Source of the DNA: JAYZVT01 sp050248375
Lineage (GTDB): Bacteria > Pseudomonadota > Alphaproteobacteria > Rhizobiales > Methyloligellaceae
Length of the DNA: 17,267 nt
NCBI GenBank assembly: GCA_050248375.1
Contig: JBFWSL010000045.1
Span: 1 to 17,267 of the forward strand
Direction: 5' to 3'
In this document: one piece after another, positions 6,668 to 13,314 of the stretch
Layout: every line of letters starts with the position of its first letter
Numbering within the stretch: the stretch's first letter is position 1
Translations under genes and position numbers: made by a program
Notes under the pieces: model-generated
The model's database searches: none
The model's input: only the letters and a program-made list of their open reading frames with translations
Told to the model about the DNA's origin: nothing

Positions 6668-7432
6668 TCAGTGGATGACGTAGCCGCCATCAACGATGAG
6701 GTTATGGCCCTGGATATTCGTCGCTGAGGTGGTCGCCAGGAAAGTGACGACTTCGGCGATTTCCCGCGGCTCGCAATAGCGCCCGCTGCGTAGATAGCGC
6801 AGCTTGTGTTCCTTGTATTCTGGATGCGCGGTGGTCCGCTCGACGTTGTATTCCGTCATCGTGGGGCCGGGACTCACAGTGTTGACCATGATGCCGTGGG
6901 GCGCCAGTTCGAAGGCCATGGACATGCCGAGATGCACCAGCGCCGCCTTCGACAGGCCGTAGATGGTCAGGTTCTGCTCGGCGATGCTGGCCATCTGGCT
7001 GGCGATATTGATGATCCGGCCGCCGTTTTTGCTCTTCATCAGGTTCGCGACTTCCTGGCCGAGCAGGAAAGGAGCCCTCAGGTTGACGGCGATCACCTGG
7101 TCGAAGTCGTCGGCGCTGAATTCCCCGAAAGGCTTGCGAATACGGATCGCGGCGTTATTGACCAGAATGTCGATGGTGCCGAAGCGCTTCAGGCATGCCG
7201 CTACGAGCGCCTTCATGTCCTTTTCCTCGCACAGGTCGAAGCTGCCGGCGGCAACCTGTGCGCCCGCAATATCGCGCGTCAGTTTCGCCGCGGCTTCGTC
7301 GAGAACCTGCTGCTCCTCGTTCGATGTCAGGAACACGGAGGCCCCCTTCGCCGCGAGCTGTCTCACCACCTCCGCGCCGATGCCGCGGGACGACCCGGTG
7401 ACCAGCGCCACCTTTCCATTGAGATTTGCCAT
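6668..7432 (-). CDS. SDR-family oxidoreductase (FabG-like)
   Basis: A 254-residue classical short-chain dehydrogenase. Motifs: TGSSRGIG (12-19) for NAD(P) binding, NNAA (92-95), catalytic Ser145 in INIAS, Tyr158 and Lys162 in YGLSK, then SPGPTMTE and the family-like end NLIVDGGYVIH. Such enzymes interconvert hydroxyl and keto groups; here it could oxidise a hydroxylated pathway intermediate, possibly as a CoA ester, which is inference from context. The start at ATG 7432 is chosen because SDR homology begins at MANLNGKVALVTG, with AGGA about 10 bases upstream. A frame open to 7492 would add 20 unrelated residues and overlap the preceding gene. The preceding hydrolase gene ends 14 bases upstream, so the two are probably co-translated. 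Confidence 0.92.
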   Translation of the reverse strand: MANLNGKVALVTGSSRGIGAEVVRQLAAKGASVFLTSNEEQQVLDEAAAKLTRDIAGAQVAAGSFDLCEEKDMKALVAACLKRFGTIDILVNNAAIRIRKPFGEFSADDFDQVIAVNLRAPFLLGQEVANLMKSKNGGRIINIASQMASIAEQNLTIYGLSKAALVHLGMSMAFELAPHGIMVNTVSPGPTMTEYNVERTTAHPEYKEHKLRYLRSGRYCEPREIAEVVTFLATTSATNIQGHNLIVDGGYVIH

Positions 7433-7446
7433 TTGCCGAAGTCCTG

Positions 7447-8331
7447 CTATCTGCCGGCCGCCGCCATATCCGGTGCGGATGCGCGAAACCAATCCAGAAT
7501 CTGGTCACCCGTCCAGAAGGCAACGCCGGGTTTGCGCATATGCTCGAAGGCCTCCTCGATATACCGGATGCGCCCCGGCGTTCCACAGATATAGCCATGC
7601 AGAACGATCGTCATGATCTTGGCCGAACGTTCGGATTCCGCATAGAGCCGGTCGAAAGTATCCACGATATTGGACTTGTAGTGCTGGATCGTCTGGCGGT
7701 GGATGGCGATGACGGGCACGTCATTGAGATCGACGGTATAGGGAATTGCGAGCAGTTGGCCATGCGGGCTTTTCAGCTCGACGGGTTCGTCGTCGAACAC
7801 CCAGTCACAGGCGTATTCGATGCCTGCGCGCACCAACTTGTCGACGGAGTCCTCGTTCTGTGAAATGCCGGGACTTGCCCAGCCGCGGGGCTTGCGGCCC
7901 GTATACGATTCGATCTCCGACAAGCATTGCCGGATCATGGCGAACTCGTCGGGATTCTCGTGGACGGGCTTCTGTGTTACGCCGTGGGCGAGAAACTCCC
8001 AACCATTGTTCAGGCAATAGTCGGCGATCCTGGGATAGTGCGCGCATACTGCGGAGTTGATCGAGGCGCTTGGAACGATCCCATGCGACTTGAACAGTTC
8101 TGCGATGCGCCAGAAGGCGACACGCATTCCGTATTCATGCCAGCTCCAGTTCAGGTAGTCGGGAACCGGCTGCGCGGCAGGCGGTGGAACTATCTGTCGC
8201 GGCATCGGCCTTCTGATGTCCCAGGATTCCAGGACAACGATTGGCCAGACGATGAGGCGGTTATTGCCGGACAGGCTGAGCGGCGGGCGGTCTATCGACG
8301 CCGAGTATCCGAACCGCTTGTTAAGTTCCAA
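7447..8331 (-). CDS. Polysaccharide-deacetylase-fold amidohydrolase (PuuE/HpPgdA-like)
   Basis: A 294-residue member of the NodB-like carbohydrate esterase fold, in the group with H. pylori PgdA and PuuE allantoinase, which act on small amides and cyclic imides as well as on glycans. Supporting segments are the LNWSWHEYGMRVAFWRI entry strand, GWEFLAHGVTQKPVHE (the HG..Q..H metal/active-site region), TGRKPRGWASPGISQNEDS, and the late IVLHGYICGTPGRIRYIEE motif. It has no signal peptide or membrane segment, arguing against a cell-wall role and for a cytosolic amidase or ring-opening step. The start is TTG 8331, supported by AAGGAG six bases upstream. It is third in the minus-strand operon, after dctP and a strong intercistronic hairpin. 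The fold is fairly sure; the substrate is unknown. Confidence 0.82.
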   Translation of the reverse strand: MELNKRFGYSASIDRPPLSLSGNNRLIVWPIVVLESWDIRRPMPRQIVPPPAAQPVPDYLNWSWHEYGMRVAFWRIAELFKSHGIVPSASINSAVCAHYPRIADYCLNNGWEFLAHGVTQKPVHENPDEFAMIRQCLSEIESYTGRKPRGWASPGISQNEDSVDKLVRAGIEYACDWVFDDEPVELKSPHGQLLAIPYTVDLNDVPVIAIHRQTIQHYKSNIVDTFDRLYAESERSAKIMTIVLHGYICGTPGRIRYIEEAFEHMRKPGVAFWTGDQILDWFRASAPDMAAAGR

Positions 8332-8383
8332 GCCAGTCTCCTTCGCGTGAGCGGAATTGCCGTATTAGGGGAGGTCGAGCGGG

Positions 8384-8415
8384 GACGCCCGCCGGACCCA
8401 GTCCCGACGGGCGTC
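8384..8415 (-). other. Strong intercistronic hairpin between dctP and the deacetylase-fold gene
   Basis: GACGCCCG (8384-8391) pairs with CGGGCGTC (8408-8415), and inside it GGAC (8394-8397) pairs with GTCC (8401-8404) around a CCA loop. It begins 26 bases downstream of the dctP stop on the minus strand. No T-run follows, so termination would be partial at most. Hairpins after binding-protein genes commonly protect the upstream mRNA, which fits the higher demand for DctP than for the enzymes. The structure is seen; the role is inferred. Confidence 0.6.
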
Positions 8416-8441
8416 GCCGCGTGTCTTGATGAAAGCGTGAG

Positions 8442-9443
8442 TTACTTGCCCGCGCACTTCTCGATGGTGGCCATCATCGCGTCCATGTCGCCGTCTCCGA
8501 CCTTCTTGCGCACGATGTCGTAGGCCGGTTTGGTCGCCTCGCGGAACTTGGCGAGTTCGGCTGCCGGAATTTCGTCATACTGCATTCCGCGCTTGATCAA
8601 CTCCTTCAGCGAGGCCTCATTCTCCGTACCTGCCGCCGTGCGCTGGTCGGTGATGGTCTCGGCCATCACCTCGGAAATAATCTTTTTGTGCTCCGGCGAG
8701 AGGTTCTCGAATGTCGGCTTGTGCATGAAGAAGCCGACGTAGCTGTAGAAGTGACCGGTGTTGGAGAGATATTTCTGCACCTCGTTGAACCGGCGGGCGG
8801 CGATGTTGCCATAAGGGTTCTCCTGCCCGTCGACCACGCCCTGCTGCAGCGCCTGATGAAGTTCGGAAATGTCCAGCGGCGTCGGCACGGCGCCAACGGA
8901 GCGGAACGTGGCCAGGTTGAGGTCGCCCGGCGTCACACGGATCTTGAGGCCCTTGAAGTCCTCGAGCGTTTTGATCGGACGCCGGTTGTTCGTCACATGG
9001 CGCGGGCCGTTGGCGCCCCAGCCGAGCACCAGGATGTTCTTTTCATCGAACTTCGGGCCGAGCAGGCCGCTGAGGCCCGTGTCCATGACGCAGAAGGCCA
9101 TTTTTGCATCGGCGGAGGAGAAGGGGAGGTTGGCGAGGTCCACCTGCGGGATCAGGCCGGTGAACCAGTTCGGTCCCGTCCAGAGCATTGCGATCTGACC
9201 GGCACGAAGCTGATCGACCTGCTCATATGAGCCGCCCAGCTTGTTGTTATGGAAGAGGTCGACGCGGATTTCCCCCTTGGAGCGCTCCTCGACCTTCTTC
9301 TTGAAGGCATCCATTGCCTTGCTGGCGGTATGACCTTCCGTAAACGCGCCGCTGCCGCGCAGGACCACCTGCGCGTTTGCCGGGGAGACCAGCATCGCGG
9401 CAATTCCAAGAGTGGCGAGTATTCGCGTGCATTCCTTAAACAT
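8442..9443 (-). CDS. dctP: TRAP transporter solute-binding protein (DctP family)
   Basis: A 333-residue periplasmic binding protein of a TRAP transporter, which captures an organic acid for the DctQM permease. The signal peptide (1-24) ends SPANA before QVVLRG. Family landmarks: NGPRHVTNNRRPIKTLEDFKG, KIRVTPG with Arg169 in the position that usually forms the salt bridge with the substrate carboxylate, GVVDGQENP (202-210), and the late ETITDQRTAAGTE helix. The conserved Arg points to a carboxylate ligand; its identity is not visible. ATG 9443 has AGGAG 7 bases upstream. The gene follows the CoA-transferase gene by 54 bases in the same operon. It is separated from its likely partners dctQM, which lie on the opposite strand 3.3 kb away, an unusual split arrangement. 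Confidence 0.95.
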   Translation of the reverse strand: MFKECTRILATLGIAAMLVSPANAQVVLRGSGAFTEGHTASKAMDAFKKKVEERSKGEIRVDLFHNNKLGGSYEQVDQLRAGQIAMLWTGPNWFTGLIPQVDLANLPFSSADAKMAFCVMDTGLSGLLGPKFDEKNILVLGWGANGPRHVTNNRRPIKTLEDFKGLKIRVTPGDLNLATFRSVGAVPTPLDISELHQALQQGVVDGQENPYGNIAARRFNEVQKYLSNTGHFYSYVGFFMHKPTFENLSPEHKKIISEVMAETITDQRTAAGTENEASLKELIKRGMQYDEIPAAELAKFREATKPAYDIVRKKVGDGDMDAMMATIEKCAGK

Positions 9444-9497
9444 GTGGTTCTCCTGTCTGGTCGGCGCGGGTGTTACTCGGGCGGACGTGCGACAACC

Positions 9498-10706
9498 TCA
9501 TTGGACGACGCCCTGTTCGTGAAGTTGGCGCAGCTCTTCCGCGGACCAGCCCAACTCCGAGAGAATTTCGTCGGTGTGCTGGCTGAACAGGGGCGCCGGG
9601 ATCGGCTTCGGCGGTTTGCTGCCCTTGAATTGAATCGGACGCGAGAGCGCATGGTAATTTCCGGCGGTCGGATGGACATATTGCTGCACCAGGCCCGCAG
9701 CCACGACCTGTGGATGGTCGAACATGTCTCCGATCGAGCGGACGCAGGCTGAAGGAACCTTGCCTGCCATCAGCTTTTCCCATTCGTGCGCCGGCCGCGC
9801 CTTAAGCGCCGCCCGGACCTTTGGAAGAATCTCGTCGATCTGATCCGATCTCTTCCGCATGCTGTCGAAGCGGGGATCGCTTGCGAGGTCATCCAGTCCG
9901 ATAATACGGCAGAGGTTCTGCCAGAACGTCTCGGTATGGGTCGAAATGTAGAGATTGCCATCCTTCGTCGGATGTATGGCCGCGAGACCACCCGCCAGCA
10001 GTTCGCGGTTGATGTGGCGGTCTTCACCATCGACATACACGAACCGTCCCGCTTGGAGCGTCAGCGCGGCGGCAAGCAGGGATGTGCTCACGAATTCGCC
10101 CCTGCCGGTGACGGTCCGCTGGTAGAGCGAGGCGGTGATCCCGAGCGCCAGCATCACCGCTGCATAGAAATCCACGATGGCTCCGCGCACCAGTTGCGGT
10201 GAACCGCAGCACGCCGCGCTCTGGAAATGCGACATGCCGGACATGGTCTGCAATACCTGGTCGTATCCTGGAAACTCCGACATCGGCCCGGCTTCGCCGA
10301 AACCGGTCAGGGAGCAATAGACGATCCCCGGGTTTTTCTGCCGCAATGTGTCGTAGTCGATCCCCAGCCTGACAGGAACCGAGGGGCGAAAGCTCTCCAC
10401 GACGACGTCCGCCTTCTCCACGAGCTTGTAGAAGACTTGCTTGGCGCGGTCGTCCTTCAGGTTCAGCGAGATGGCGCGCTTGCCGCGGTTGATGCCAAGG
10501 AAAACGCGGCTCTCCGCCTCGACGGTGGAAGGGTAGCGCCGCTGGATGTCTCCTTCGGGGGATTCGATCTTGATCACCCGCGCGCCGAGATCCGACAGCA
10601 GCGAGCAGGAGAAGGGGCCGGCAACAAAACTCGAAAGATCGAGAACCGTGATGCCGGTGAGTGGACCGTTGCTCGTGTTTTGGAGGAGGGCACTGGCTTG
10701 GCTCAT
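9498..10706 (-). CDS. Family III CoA-transferase (CaiB/BaiF)
   Basis: A 402-residue cytosolic CoA-transferase that would move CoA from a donor thioester onto a carboxylic acid. The N-terminal segment ITVLDLSSFVAGPFSCSLLSDLGARVIKIESPEGD and the NRGKRAISLNLKD block are family signatures. Asp179 in RGAIVDFYAAVMLALGI is in the position of the Asp that forms the glutamyl-like anhydride intermediate in formyl-CoA transferase. The C-terminal end carries DMFDHPQVVAAGLV and the HTDEILSELG motif. ATG 10706 matches the family start, with only a weak GGG upstream. It is the first gene of the minus-strand operon and is divergent from the LysR gene, so it is the likely target of that regulator. Its role would be activating the TRAP substrate, though donor and acceptor are unknown. 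Confidence 0.94.
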   Translation of the reverse strand: MSQASALLQNTSNGPLTGITVLDLSSFVAGPFSCSLLSDLGARVIKIESPEGDIQRRYPSTVEAESRVFLGINRGKRAISLNLKDDRAKQVFYKLVEKADVVVESFRPSVPVRLGIDYDTLRQKNPGIVYCSLTGFGEAGPMSEFPGYDQVLQTMSGMSHFQSAACCGSPQLVRGAIVDFYAAVMLALGITASLYQRTVTGRGEFVSTSLLAAALTLQAGRFVYVDGEDRHINRELLAGGLAAIHPTKDGNLYISTHTETFWQNLCRIIGLDDLASDPRFDSMRKRSDQIDEILPKVRAALKARPAHEWEKLMAGKVPSACVRSIGDMFDHPQVVAAGLVQQYVHPTAGNYHALSRPIQFKGSKPPKPIPAPLFSQHTDEILSELGWSAEELRQLHEQGVVQ

Positions 10707-10736
10707 GACCCGACATTTAGGGCCATGACGGAATCG

Positions 10737-10781
10737 ATGGGAAATACAGAGTCGTTAGGGGGCGATAATGTGCTATTATGG
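10737..10781 (-). promoter_or_regulatory. Candidate LysR-type operator upstream of CoA-transferase gene
   Basis: Read toward the CoA-transferase gene, this carries CCATAAT (10775-10781) and, 27 bases on, GTATTTCCCAT (10737-10747), which lies 30 bases before its ATG. The same two elements in the same order precede the crotonase gene (11833-11871). The inner part is also a dyad, ATAAT-GTGCT-ATTAT (10765-10779), containing T-N11-A as LysR-type sites do. Binding is inferred from position and repetition. Confidence 0.5.
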
Positions 10782-10863
10782 CACCAAAAGCGGTATGACC
10801 GTTGCGTTCTGGCGGTCTGGTACGCATGGGTGGTTGACGCTGGTGACATGGGGAGGCTGTTCG

Positions 10864-11832
10864 GTGGCCTCTGAGTCCTTTGGAGCTAGCGCTTTGAACA
10901 TAAAGCATCTTTCCAACTTCGTAGAGATCGTGGATGAGGGCAGCTTATCCGGCGCGGCGCGTCGGCTGCATATCGCTCAGCCAGCCCTGACCATCCAGAT
11001 CGCCCACCTCGAACAGGATCTGGGCTGCAAGCTTCTGGTGCGGAGCAGCCGTGGCGTGAAGCCTACGAGCGCGGGCCTGTCCCTGTATCGCGAGGCGCGT
11101 TCCATCCTGCGGCAGTTCGAGCAGATCAAGCGCGTCATCAAGTTGAACTCTGCCGAAGCAGCAGGCGAGGTGACTGTGGGCTTTACCAGTTCCTTGTCGC
11201 CCTTCTTCTCCACTTCGGTCGCCGCGGCGGTGAACCGGAAGCTTCCGCAGGTGCGGCTCAAGATATTTGAAGGGGAAAGTCTGCTGCAGCGCGAATTGCT
11301 GCTGAAGAACCGGATCGAACTGGCCGTTCTCTGCGAGCATGAGATCGGCAACGATTTCCCGCACCGGCCTCTCTTCCGGCAGCGGCTGGCGATGATGGCG
11401 AACACCTCCGTGCACACGCGCGAAGGCGGCGCGCCTATTAGCCTGTCTGATGCCGCGCAGAGGATTTCCTGCATTCCGAGTGTGGGAAACCCTATCCGCG
11501 AGGCTTTCGATGCGGCCATCAAGCAGTACGGCATCCGTTCGAATATCCATGTCGAGCTGAACTCCTTCTTCACTCTGGTTGGCTCGGTTGAAAGCGGTCT
11601 CGGCGACGGCATCAACCTGTGGCTGCCGAACATTGGCAACACCGAGGCGCGTTATATGTCCCGTCCGATCGTGGAGCCGGAAATCTGGGTCAACGCATCG
11701 CTTTGCCGGTCGGCCAGCCTCGATCCGAGTCCCACCGCGCTGCTCGTCGAGGAGGTCGTGGCGCAGGTTGTCCTCGACAGGATCGCCCAGCCCGACTGGC
11801 CTGGCGTCGCGCCCTATGAAACCCAGCCATAA
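10864..11832 (+). CDS. LysR-family transcriptional regulator
   Basis: A 322-residue regulator from GTG 10864, or 312 from TTG 10894. The winged helix-turn-helix is evident: NIKHLSNFVEIVDEGSLSGAARRLHIAQPALTIQIAHLEQDLGCKLLVRSSRGVKPTSAG. A linker helix and a substrate-binding domain follow (from about GEVTVGFTSSLSPFF, with ELAVLCEHE and SVESGLGDGINLWLP in positions where the effector pocket lies). GTG 10864 is preferred because GGGAGG stands 7 bases upstream, but TTG 10894 with GGAG 8 bases upstream better matches the usual LysR N-terminus. A still longer frame from 10768 overlaps the operator dyad and is unlikely. The gene is divergent from the CoA-transferase operon and precedes the crotonase gene, so it most likely controls both arms in response to a pathway acid or CoA ester. 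Confidence 0.93.
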   Translation: MASESFGASALNIKHLSNFVEIVDEGSLSGAARRLHIAQPALTIQIAHLEQDLGCKLLVRSSRGVKPTSAGLSLYREARSILRQFEQIKRVIKLNSAEAAGEVTVGFTSSLSPFFSTSVAAAVNRKLPQVRLKIFEGESLLQRELLLKNRIELAVLCEHEIGNDFPHRPLFRQRLAMMANTSVHTREGGAPISLSDAAQRISCIPSVGNPIREAFDAAIKQYGIRSNIHVELNSFFTLVGSVESGLGDGINLWLPNIGNTEARYMSRPIVEPEIWVNASLCRSASLDPSPTALLVEEVVAQVVLDRIAQPDWPGVAPYETQP

Positions 11833-11871
11833 CCATAATTTATGAGGGGTGGCAAAAACGGTATTTCCCAT
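11833..11871 (+). promoter_or_regulatory. Candidate LysR-type operator upstream of crotonase gene
   Basis: CCATAAT (11833-11839), then 21 bases, then GTATTTCCCAT (11861-11871), in the same orientation relative to the downstream gene as the site before the CoA-transferase gene. CATAATTTATG (11834-11844) is a near-perfect palindrome around a central T. It starts directly after the LysR stop codon and ends 66 bases before the crotonase ATG, so a separate promoter for the crotonase-dctQM arm is likely. Confidence 0.5.
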
Positions 11872-11937
11872 GCTCGGTCGAGCGGGGGCAATATCGGCTG
11901 AGCGAATGGACCTGCCAGCGAAACTGCACACGATTTC

Positions 11938-12711
11938 ATGTCTGTTGATCTGGAAATCACCGACCACATCGCGCTGATCCGCATCAACCGCCCCGAGCGT
12001 ATGAACGCGCTCGATCCGGATCATTACACACAGTTGTCCGAAGCCTTCATCGCCGCCCGCGACGATGAGCGCGTCCGCGTGAGCATCGTGACCGGGGCAG
12101 GGGAGAAGGCCTTCTGCGCCGGTGGCGACCTGAAAGCGCCCATGCCGCGGCTGGACGAGCTTTCCGAGCTTCCCTTTTCACAGAAAGACATGATGCCTCA
12201 CCGCGGTCTGGAGATATGGAAGCCCATCGTCGCCGCGGTGAACGGCTATTGCCTGGGCGGCGGGCTTTGTCTCCTGCTTGCGACGGATATCCGCGTGAGC
12301 GCTGAGCATGCGACATTCGGATTTTCTGAGATCAAGCGCGGCGGCGTGCCGGGAAATGGCGGAACGCAGCGCATCGTGCGCCAGCTCCCTTATCCAATCG
12401 CCATGGAGATGCTGCTGACCGGTGATCCCATCGACGCCGCGCGCGCGGCAAGCTTCGGACTCGTCAACAGGGTCGTCCCCGCTGTCGAGTTGATGGACGC
12501 TGCGATGGACTATGCCCGCAAGATTGCCAAGGGTCCGCCGCTGGCCATGCAGATGGCCAAGGAGCTGGGGCTGCGAGGCCAGGAAATGGATCTGGCAAGC
12601 GGCATGCGATTGGAGCGAATGATGCAGGCTCTGCTGCACACGTCTGATGACTGGAGAGAGGGCGGCGCGGCGTTTGCCGAAAAGCGACCGCCGAGGTTTA
12701 CAGGAAATTGA
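11938..12711 (+). CDS. Enoyl-CoA hydratase/isomerase (crotonase) family protein, one catalytic Glu replaced
   Basis: A 257-residue crotonase-fold enzyme acting on CoA thioesters. The oxyanion-hole segments are present: AFCAGGDL (58-65) and NGYCLGGGL (102-110). In classical enoyl-CoA hydratase two Glu activate water (Glu144 and Glu164 in the rat enzyme). Here the first aligns with Cys111 in GGGLCLLLATD, while the second is kept as Glu131 in FSEIKRGG. A single-Glu active site argues against simple hydration and for isomerisation, epimerisation, decarboxylation or another enolate reaction. The PGNGGTQRIVRQL motif is intact. ATG 11938 fits the family start, but the ribosome site is poor. The pairing with a CaiB-type CoA-transferase recalls CaiB/CaiD of carnitine metabolism, although that alone does not set the substrate. 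Confidence 0.92.
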   Translation: MSVDLEITDHIALIRINRPERMNALDPDHYTQLSEAFIAARDDERVRVSIVTGAGEKAFCAGGDLKAPMPRLDELSELPFSQKDMMPHRGLEIWKPIVAAVNGYCLGGGLCLLLATDIRVSAEHATFGFSEIKRGGVPGNGGTQRIVRQLPYPIAMEMLLTGDPIDAARAASFGLVNRVVPAVELMDAAMDYARKIAKGPPLAMQMAKELGLRGQEMDLASGMRLERMMQALLHTSDDWREGGAAFAEKRPPRFTGN

Positions 12712-12776
12712 GCTCCGGGGGCGCACATATAACGCCGAAGCGAGGGCGCCTGGTATCCGCTCTCCCGGAGCGGGAG
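12712..12776 (+). promoter_or_regulatory. Mutually exclusive hairpins around the dctQ ribosome binding site
   Basis: Directly after the crotonase stop, GCTCCGGG (12712-12719) can pair with CCCGGAGC (12764-12771), helped by GGCGC (12720-12724) with GCGCC (12746-12750). Alternatively CTCCCG (12762-12767) pairs with CGGGAG (12771-12776) around a GAG loop, which buries the dctQ Shine-Dalgarno GGGAG (12772-12776). The two folds share 12764-12771 and cannot coexist. Translational control of dctQM is inferred. Confidence 0.45.
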
Positions 12777-12783
12777 CGACCGG

Positions 12784-13314
12784 ATGACTGAGAAGACCAG
12801 CCCCGACGACAGGACGCCGATGCTGCGCCGTTATGACCAGGCGCTCGACTTCATCGACCAGGTCTCATCGGTCGTTGTCGTCATTCTCCTGGCGGTTCTA
12901 TGCGTGGTCATTTGTGCCCAGGTCTTCTATCGCTATGTGCTCGACAGTTCGATTGACTGGGCTCTCTCCGTGCCCCGCGTCTGCTTCGTGCTCCTGATCC
13001 TTCTCTCGATACCGCTGGGCTTCAGGCGCAACTCCCATGTCGGCATCACCATTGTTCTCGATCGCGTTCCAGATCGCTACAAACCAAACATTCTGCGCTT
13101 CAATGCCATGGTCATGGCGGGGCTGATGATCTTTGTCGCCTGGCTGGCTTACCAGATGCTGCTGGTGACATGGGATCAGCTCTTCCCCAGCCTGCCGGTG
13201 AGCATCGGCGTGTTCTATGCGGGGATCATTTTTTCCGCCGCTCACACCAATCTTCATCTTCTGCGGATCTTCTGGACGGGCGCCGTCCCCAAACATGAAA
13301 GCGCGGTCGAGTGA
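12784..13314 (+). CDS. dctQ: TRAP transporter small permease (DctQ family)
   Basis: A 176-residue inner-membrane protein with four predicted membrane segments (about 28-50, 62-80, 104-128 and 138-160). The first ends in the typical CAQVFYRYVLDSSIDWALSVPRV stretch, and the loop GFRRNSHVGITIVLDRVP matches the DctQ pattern in which R.H or similar residues precede the second half. DctQ forms the permease with DctM and couples Na+ gradients to uptake of the solute delivered by DctP. ATG 12784 has GGGAG 7 bases upstream, inside a possible regulatory hairpin. Its stop overlaps the dctM start (GTGA), which indicates translational coupling. The matching dctP is on the opposite strand at 8442-9443. Confidence 0.94.
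   Translation: MTEKTSPDDRTPMLRRYDQALDFIDQVSSVVVVILLAVLCVVICAQVFYRYVLDSSIDWALSVPRVCFVLLILLSIPLGFRRNSHVGITIVLDRVPDRYKPNILRFNAMVMAGLMIFVAWLAYQMLLVTWDQLFPSLPVSIGVFYAGIIFSAAHTNLHLLRIFWTGAVPKHESAVE

Noticed and set aside
10768..10863. Upstream ATG start for the LysR regulator
   Set aside because: It overlaps the operator-like dyad and lacks LysR homology; GTG 10864 has GGGAGG upstream.
10945..12024. Minus-strand open frame (359 codons) opposite the LysR gene
   Set aside because: It covers a clear LysR gene on the other strand and has an Arg/His-rich composition without domains.
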